NCBI RefSeq assembly: GCF_003350295.1
Contig: NZ_QLYY01000015.1
Location: 114,630 to 178,629 of the forward strand
Reading direction: 5' to 3'
DNA from: Vibrio tetraodonis
GTDB lineage: Bacteria > Pseudomonadota > Gammaproteobacteria > Enterobacterales > Vibrionaceae
Length of the DNA: 64,000 nucleotides
The position numbers were made by a program, and so were the translations under genes. Positions 57,940-64,000 of the stretch are shown here, one piece after another (position 1 is the stretch's first letter; every line of letters starts with the position of its first letter). Below the pieces are notes generated by a model that saw only the letters and a program-made list of their open reading frames with translations, did not search any database and had not been told where the DNA came from.

Positions 57940-59841
57940 ATGAGCGAAACGGCAACACAAAATAAAGAAACTCGTGGCTTTCAGTCTGAAGTAAAACAGC
58001 TACTTCACTTGATGATTCATTCTCTTTATTCGAATAAAGAGATTTTTTTACGTGAGCTTATCTCTAATGCTTCGGATGCTTCGGATAAACTACGTTTCCA
58101 AGCTTTGTCTAATCCTGATTTATATCAAGGAGATGCAGATCTTGGTGTCAAACTCTCTTTTGATGAAAACTCCAATACACTGACTATTTCTGACAATGGT
58201 ATAGGCATGAGCCGCGATGACGTTATCGAACACCTAGGTACTATTGCGAAATCAGGTACAGCAGAGTTTTTCTCGAAGTTGTCAGAAGACCAATCTAAAG
58301 ACTCACAACTGATTGGCCAGTTTGGTGTTGGTTTTTATTCCGCATTTATTGTTGCGGATGCAGTAACTGTTCGTACTCGCGCCGCAGGTCTTGCATCGGA
58401 TGAAGCAGTTCAGTGGCATTCAGCTGGTGAAGGTGAATACACGATAGAAACCATTTCGAAGGAATCTCGTGGTACCGACATCGTTCTTCATATGCGTGAA
58501 GAAGGCAAAGAATTCTTAAATGAGTGGCGCCTTCGTGAGGTGATCAGCAAGTATTCTGACCACATCGGCATTCCAGTGTCTATTCAGACTGCGGAACGTG
58601 ATGAAGAAGGAAAAGAAACGGGGGAGAAAAAGTGGGAGCAAATTAATAAGGCTCAAGCGCTTTGGACTCGTAACAAATCAGATATCTCAGAAGAAGAGTA
58701 CCAAGAATTCTACAAGCATGTTTCACATGACTTCGCCGATCCTTTGCTTTGGAGTCATAACCGTGTAGAAGGTAAGAACGACTACACTAGCTTGTTGTAT
58801 ATTCCAGCTAAAGCACCTTGGGATATGATGAACCGCGATCATAAATCTGGTCTTAAGCTTTACGTTCAACGTGTTTTCATCATGGATGACGCAGAACAAT
58901 TTATGCCGTCATACTTACGTTTTGTTCGTGGCTTAATAGATTCTAATGATCTGCCGCTAAACGTGTCACGTGAAATTCTTCAGGATAACAAAGTGACTCA
59001 GTCACTACGCAATGCGTGCACCAAGCGTGTTTTGACTATGCTTGAGCGCATGGCAAAAAATGATGAAGAGAAGTATCAGTCATTTTGGAAAGAGTTTGGC
59101 CTTGTTCTAAAAGAAGGCCCAGCAGAGGATATGGCCAACAAAGAGAAAGTGGCGGCCTTGCTGCGTTTTGCTTCAACAGACCATGACTCCGAGGAACAAA
59201 GCGTTGGTTTGGCATCTTATGTTGAGCGTATGAAAGAAGGTCAAGATAAGATCTATTACTTAACGGCAGACAGCTATGCGGCTGCGAAAAACAGCCCTCA
59301 TTTAGAGCAGTTCAAAGCAAAAGGTATTGAAGTCATTTTGATGTTTGATCGTATCGACGAATGGCTCATGAACTATCTAACAGAGTTTGATAGTAAGCAA
59401 TTCCAGTCTATCACCAAAGCAGGCCTTGATCTTAGCCAGTTTGAAGATGAAGCTGAGAAAGAAAAACAGAAAGAAACGGAAGAAGAGTTTAAATCTGTTG
59501 TCGATCGCACCAAAGAGTATTTAGGCGATCGCGTAAAAGAAGTTCGTACGACTTTCAAACTTGCTTCAACTCCCGCTGTTGTTGTGACGGATGATTTTGA
59601 AATGGGTACACAAATGGCTAAGTTACTTGCCGCGGCAGGACAAGCAGCCCCTGAAGTGAAATACATTTTTGAAATTAACCCAGAGCACGATCTCGTTAAA
59701 CGTATGGCTGATGAAGCGGATGAAGAAGCATTTGGCCGCTGGGTTGAAGTGTTACTTGGTCAAGCTATGCTAGCTGAACGAGGTTCGATGGAAGATCCAT
59801 CACAATTTGTTGGTGCGATTAATTCGCTGCTGGCAAACTAA
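57940..59841 (+). CDS. htpG: Molecular chaperone HtpG (Hsp90)
   Basis: Cytosolic Hsp90 chaperone. The 633-residue protein starts [20 protein letters not shown], with the GHKL ATP site in [15 protein letters not shown] and [12 protein letters not shown] (DNGIGM), [11 protein letters not shown], a middle domain with the catalytic Arg in NVSREILQ, and a C-terminal dimer domain. GGAG five bases before the ATG at 57940 decides this start; an ATG at 57868 would add 24 residues. It has a sigma-32-type promoter and a terminator. V. cholerae HtpG has a similar length. Confidence 0.97.
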   Translation: MSETATQNKETRGFQSEVKQLLHLMIHSLYSNKEIFLRELISNASDASDKLRFQALSNPDLYQGDADLGVKLSFDENSNTLTISDNGIGMSRDDVIEHLGTIAKSGTAEFFSKLSEDQSKDSQLIGQFGVGFYSAFIVADAVTVRTRAAGLASDEAVQWHSAGEGEYTIETISKESRGTDIVLHMREEGKEFLNEWRLREVISKYSDHIGIPVSIQTAERDEEGKETGEKKWEQINKAQALWTRNKSDISEEEYQEFYKHVSHDFADPLLWSHNRVEGKNDYTSLLYIPAKAPWDMMNRDHKSGLKLYVQRVFIMDDAEQFMPSYLRFVRGLIDSNDLPLNVSREILQDNKVTQSLRNACTKRVLTMLERMAKNDEEKYQSFWKEFGLVLKEGPAEDMANKEKVAALLRFASTDHDSEEQSVGLASYVERMKEGQDKIYYLTADSYAAAKNSPHLEQFKAKGIEVILMFDRIDEWLMNYLTEFDSKQFQSITKAGLDLSQFEDEAEKEKQKETEEEFKSVVDRTKEYLGDRVKEVRTTFKLASTPAVVVTDDFEMGTQMAKLLAAAGQAAPEVKYIFEINPEHDLVKRMADEADEEAFGRWVEVLLGQAMLAERGSMEDPSQFVGAINSLLAN

Positions 59842-59851
59842 TAATATTGAT

Positions 59852-59880
59852 TAAAAAGCTCGTAATATGCGGGCTTTTTA
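59852..59880 (+). terminator. htpG terminator
   Basis: TAAAAAGC (59852-59859) pairs with GCTTTTTA (59873-59880), extended inward by one G-T pair and CG. The T tract is within the 3' arm. Confidence 0.7.
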
Positions 59881-60006
59881 ACGATTGAGTTTCGTTGCTG
59901 ATACAAAGAGGTTGCTAAGGTTAGTGTGAGTAAGCGGGCAATCTTAGCTTTTGAACTGATCTGTAATGATCGATTGTGTGATAGAATGCAATCTTGAAAC
60001 TCAGTG

Positions 60007-60036
60007 AACAGGCGTGTAATGTGCACGCCTGTTTTA
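60007..60036 (+). terminator. Orphan terminator upstream of adk
   Basis: AACAGGCGTG (60007-60016) and CACGCCTGTT (60024-60033) form a perfect 10-bp stem, followed by TTATTAT. It comes 127 bases after the htpG terminator with no gene in between. An extended -10 (TGATAGAAT, 59979-59987) lies just before it, so it may act as an attenuator in an adk leader. Confidence 0.7.
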
Positions 60037-60053
60037 TTATCAATAAATAACAC

Positions 60054-60793
<740 letters not shown>

Positions 60794-60831
60794 TTCTATT
60801 TACATCGTAATTAAAAAGTTTGATATAGTGA

Positions 60832-60857
60832 AGGCGACCGTTTAGGTCGCTTTTTTT
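60832..60857 (+). terminator. adk terminator
   Basis: GCGACC (60834-60839) and GGTCGC (60845-60850) pair around GTTTA and are followed by seven T residues. Confidence 0.88.
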
Positions 60858-60925
60858 ATCTTTACCTTTTGATCGGTAAAGAGGTTTACGTCGTAAGGTC
60901 TGTTTTATAGTGTCGATGAGGTGTT

Positions 60926-61885
60926 ATGCAAAGTAAAAAAAAACATGGGGTGTTGTTGGTTAACTTGGGAACACCTGATGCACCGACAGCCCCAGCAGTA
61001 AAACGCTTCTTAAGCCAGTTTCTGCATGATAAACGAGTAGTAGATATGACGCGTTGGCTTTGGTGTCCGCTATTGCACGGCGTTATTTTGCCAATACGTT
61101 CCCCAAAAGTAGCCAAATTATATCAAACGGTATGGATGAAGGAAGGTTCACCTCTGTTGGTATACGCCACAAGGCAAGCCGATAAACTTAAACAGCAGAT
61201 TGATATGCCAGTAGAGCTTGGAATGACTTATGGCAACCCTAGTCTTAAAACTGGGCTTGAAAAGTTGATGGCATCGGGTGTTGAAGATGTTATTGTGCTG
61301 CCTCTTTACCCTCAGTATTCTAGTACAACGACAGCTGCTGTGTCTGATGGGTTAACCAAGGCCTTTAAATCCATACCTGTTATGCCCAATTATCGACTAA
61401 TACGGGATTATCATGATCACCCCACGTATATTAAGGCCTTGGCTGAAAGTGTTAGACGTTCTTGGCAAGAAAAAGGTCAAGGCGATTACTTGTTGTGCTC
61501 TTATCACGGCATTCCCAAGCGTTATGCCGATAATGGTGACATTTACCCTAATCATTGTAAAGCAACCACTGAATTATTAAGACTTGAATTAGGTTTAACA
61601 AAAGAGCAAGTGGGGATGACTTATCAGTCTCGATTTGGTCGTGAAGAGTGGCTGCAACCTTATACGGACAAGACGCTTGAGCAACTCCCGAGTAAAGGCA
61701 TTAAGAAGCTGGATATTATCACTCCGGCTTTTTCCTCAGATTGTCTGGAAACGTTGGAAGAAATCTCAGAGCAATGCTGCGAGCTTTTCATTGAACATGG
61801 AGGAGACGTGTTTAATTTTATTCCATGTTTGAATGATGATGAGCTTCATATCCAAATGATGATAGAGATAATTAACGAGTCCTAA
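60926..61885 (+). CDS. hemH: Ferrochelatase
   Basis: Inserts iron into protoporphyrin IX, the last haem step. The 319-residue protein starts [22 protein letters not shown], has the metal-site His in [12 protein letters not shown] (near residue 195) and the catalytic Glu region in [14 protein letters not shown]. It has no C-terminal membrane extension, as in bacteria. A run of nine A lies at codons 4-6 near the start. Follows adk with a terminator between. Confidence 0.96.
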   Translation: MQSKKKHGVLLVNLGTPDAPTAPAVKRFLSQFLHDKRVVDMTRWLWCPLLHGVILPIRSPKVAKLYQTVWMKEGSPLLVYATRQADKLKQQIDMPVELGMTYGNPSLKTGLEKLMASGVEDVIVLPLYPQYSSTTTAAVSDGLTKAFKSIPVMPNYRLIRDYHDHPTYIKALAESVRRSWQEKGQGDYLLCSYHGIPKRYADNGDIYPNHCKATTELLRLELGLTKEQVGMTYQSRFGREEWLQPYTDKTLEQLPSKGIKKLDIITPAFSSDCLETLEEISEQCCELFIEHGGDVFNFIPCLNDDELHIQMMIEIINES

Positions 61886-61898
61886 AGTAATGCTGAAT

Positions 61899-61924
61899 AA
61901 AAGCCACCTTTGGGTGGCTTTTAT
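61899..61924. terminator. hemH terminator, probably bidirectional
   Basis: AAAAGCCACC (61899-61908) and GGTGGCTTTT (61913-61922) pair around a four-base loop. T and A tracts flank it on both sides, and it touches the stop codon of the convergent regulator gene, so it can serve both. Confidence 0.85.
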
Positions 61925-63418
61925 TTATGGGTAAGGTCGACAAAAGGTCTCAATACCTTGCCATAATACGGATTTAGGGCGCTGAATATATTTAATATCG
62001 TGCAATGCTTCTTGCCATAGTTCTAAACAAGCTTGTTTTCTATTTTGGCTTGAATAGAGATCAAAGACATGTTCCGCTGGAAGTGTTGTTGTTAATGCTG
62101 AAATAGCCTTCAAATAATAAGCAAGATACATCTGCTTGTTGCCTTTTTCTCGATTGATATTGGCTTGGAGAAGAAAAATCAGCGCATTATCAGGAATTTC
62201 AGCCGCGTATTCTCGTTCAAGCATCCTAAGGCTTCGTTCAACATCTCCTGATCGATAGGTGATAAGAGCTAGCAACATATGCAAATCGGGTGGGGTAATT
62301 GGCTTGCGTTCCTTAATTTTAGCGATCCATTTTTTAAAATCAGCTTGTGATTGGTCTGTAAAAAGTAACTCTCGGGTGTAAAACAGCACTTCCATATCTG
62401 AAAGAGGACGGCTGAGTAAATTATTCAAGTTGGTATTGGCAATTGGCGTGATAAAACCAGATACATGATGAGAAAAGCTTTGTATATCTTGTGGCAGCTT
62501 AAAGTAATCACTTAAATCCGCATTTAATTGATTCACGGTTTCGGTTAGTTGTTGTGGTTCAAAAGGATAAATATTTCGCCATGCGACTCTTCCTGAAGCT
62601 GTTAGGTGCAAAAGGCTTTCCAAATGGACTTTTCCGCCTTCATCTTCCCACAAATTAAAACGTAAACTGTAATCTGAGTCATAGGCGGCATCTGAGCCAG
62701 GGAAATGACAGTGCTCGCTTAAGCTGTGCAAATAAAAGCTCGGTGAACTCATATTAGACAGGTGAATATACGGAGATGAACTGTAGGCATAGAGGATCAG
62801 CGCTTTAATTTTGAGTGCGGCATCCTCGAGCTCCTCATCTTCACAAACCACAGTATCAAGCAATAGCCGTACTTGAGGGACATGCAGGGTATTATTTTGT
62901 TTGCTTTGGTTGAAGTGAGACCAAGTATGTATGGCAAATAATATAGTCAATGCCGAAAACACAACACTAAGACTCCATCCCATGTAGCGCATGATGGTGC
63001 TCTTAGTGGTGGAATTTACGGATATATTGGGAGTCGGGCTCGGTGTATTGGTTTCGTCTTTGTCGATAAGCTGAACAAAACTTTGTGGTATATAGTAACC
63101 GCGCTTGGGGTAGGTCACGATGATTTTGGTTGAATCGGCTTGCTCAGTATGCTGACGAAACAGATTACGCAATAGGCTTATTCGGTTTGTTACCACATTT
63201 TTCGAGATGTATTGATTTTCCCACACCAGCTCGATAAATTCATCAATCGATGTGGGTTCATCCACGTTAGAAAGTAACACTTCCAACAAGGCGATGTTTC
63301 TGGGCTCTAGAGGAATCTCTTCTTGCCCAGAGCGTAAAGACTTGTCATGAGGGTTGTAGACAATATCGGCTATAGCAAGGTTGCAATGTTCGTTTTTGGC
63401 TTTTTCGAGTAAATTCAT
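61925..63418 (-). CDS. CadC/ToxR-type membrane transcriptional regulator, orphan
   Basis: The 497-residue protein has an N-terminal winged helix (about 20-115, with EPRNIALLEVLLSN and YPKRGYYIP), a Pro/Ser/Thr linker, one membrane span (about 146-167) and a large periplasmic domain (about 170-497) with TPR-like helices at the end. This is the layout of CadC-type one-component regulators that sense a periplasmic signal. No cadBA genes are adjacent, so its targets are unknown. It is convergent with hemH and next to an IS3-family element. Confidence 0.85.
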   Translation of the reverse strand: MNLLEKAKNEHCNLAIADIVYNPHDKSLRSGQEEIPLEPRNIALLEVLLSNVDEPTSIDEFIELVWENQYISKNVVTNRISLLRNLFRQHTEQADSTKIIVTYPKRGYYIPQSFVQLIDKDETNTPSPTPNISVNSTTKSTIMRYMGWSLSVVFSALTILFAIHTWSHFNQSKQNNTLHVPQVRLLLDTVVCEDEELEDAALKIKALILYAYSSSPYIHLSNMSSPSFYLHSLSEHCHFPGSDAAYDSDYSLRFNLWEDEGGKVHLESLLHLTASGRVAWRNIYPFEPQQLTETVNQLNADLSDYFKLPQDIQSFSHHVSGFITPIANTNLNNLLSRPLSDMEVLFYTRELLFTDQSQADFKKWIAKIKERKPITPPDLHMLLALITYRSGDVERSLRMLEREYAAEIPDNALIFLLQANINREKGNKQMYLAYYLKAISALTTTLPAEHVFDLYSSQNRKQACLELWQEALHDIKYIQRPKSVLWQGIETFCRPYP

Positions 63419-63702
63419 TCATCTCTATTGAGAAATAGCATTATATAATCAGTGTATCCTAATTTTGCTGTCGAATATAAGTGTAAGAAATGTTGTATTT
63501 GTCCCATAAATGAGAATTCATTTGGGTGGGATTGATTATTAATCGATAAATCAATGAATTAATTTAAGTGTTGAGTATGATTTAGTCGATGATGGGATAA
63601 GTTTAGTATTTAATAAGCACACCTATTTATGGTGATACCGCCAAGTTTACGGCATCACCCTTGTTGGCTAAAACCTGAACTTAGCGTTAATATATGCGTT
63701 AC
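63419..63702. other. Region upstream of the CadC-like regulator
   Basis: About 280 AT-rich bases between the regulator and the IS end. It includes an AAATGA/TCATTT inverted repeat (around 63508-63523) and a hairpin at 63631-63659. The regulator promoter should lie here but I cannot place it. Confidence 0.4.
63631..63659. repeat. Hairpin next to the IS3 element
   Basis: GGTGAT and CCG (63631-63640, with one extra A) pair with CGG and ATCACC (63650-63659, with one extra C), around nine bases. No T tract follows. It may be a relic of a terminator or of the target region of the insertion. Confidence 0.5.

Positions 63703-64000
<298 letters not shown>

Noticed and set aside
60935..60943. Run of nine A in the hemH start region as a programmed frameshift
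   Set aside because: The frame stays open and the protein is full length; the run is just three Lys codons.

Overview
The window looks like a piece of the main chromosome of a Vibrio (Vibrionaceae, Gammaproteobacteria). The reasons are the divergent htpG / toxRS arrangement with a ToxR-type membrane regulator, the purM/upp, metNIQ/gmhB, crr-ptsI-ptsH-cysK-cysZ-zipA-ligA and leuS-to-lipA gene orders, a three-copy tRNA-Tyr cluster, and intergenic ATACCAAT/ATTGGTAT inverted repeats. Most of the sequence is conserved housekeeping DNA, with a few accessory genes between the blocks.

Layout. 1-4.7 kb: the 5' part of purM, upp behind a PurR operator, the metNIQ methionine importer behind MetJ boxes, and gmhB. 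4.7-9.5 kb: an MliC-type lipoprotein and the trehalose locus treR-treB-treC with two TreR-type palindromes and a terminator between treB and treC. 9.5-10 kb: three tRNA-Tyr genes from one promoter on the minus strand. 10.4-15.2 kb: an RND efflux adaptor and pump, then a YitT-type membrane protein. 15.4-18 kb: glyA with PurR and possible MetR sites, an orphan gene that I read as a BLF1/CNF1-like deamidase candidate, and a small lipoprotein. 18-30.5 kb, all minus strand: lipA, lipB, ybeD, dacA, rlpA, rodA, mrdA, rlmH, rsfS, holA, lptE, leuS, covering lipoylation, cell elongation and ribosome functions in the same order as in E. coli except that nadD and cobC are absent. 30.6-38.2 kb: ybeL, lnt, corC, ybeY, ybeZ, miaB, ubiF. 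38.3-46.6 kb: crr, ptsI, ptsH, cysK, cysZ, zipA, ligA. 46.6-49 kb: an OprD/ChiP-like porin, a 59-aa secreted protein and a possible small transcript. 49-53.8 kb: nfeD-like, qmcA, ybbN, ybbO and yfcH-like genes. 54-56.3 kb: a tight four-gene operon of two DUF1538 membrane proteins, a P-II-like protein and a CBS-pair protein. 56.3-62 kb: toxS, toxR, htpG with a sigma-32-like promoter, adk, hemH. 62-64 kb: an orphan CadC/ToxR-like regulator and the end of an IS3-family insertion sequence that runs off the window.

The two most interesting items are the 188-residue protein at 17005-17571, which has an SGC...H motif with spacing like the BLF1 catalytic triad, and the DUF1538/DUF1538/P-II/CBS operon at 53999-56265, which looks like a membrane transport system with its own nucleotide-sensing regulators. 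Start codons were adjusted for several genes (upp, metQ, metN, gmhB, treB, rlmH, rsfS, holA, cysK, ybbO, toxS, htpG, the P-II gene) on the basis of ribosome binding sites and family lengths. All family assignments come from reading the sequence and from memory, without a database search.
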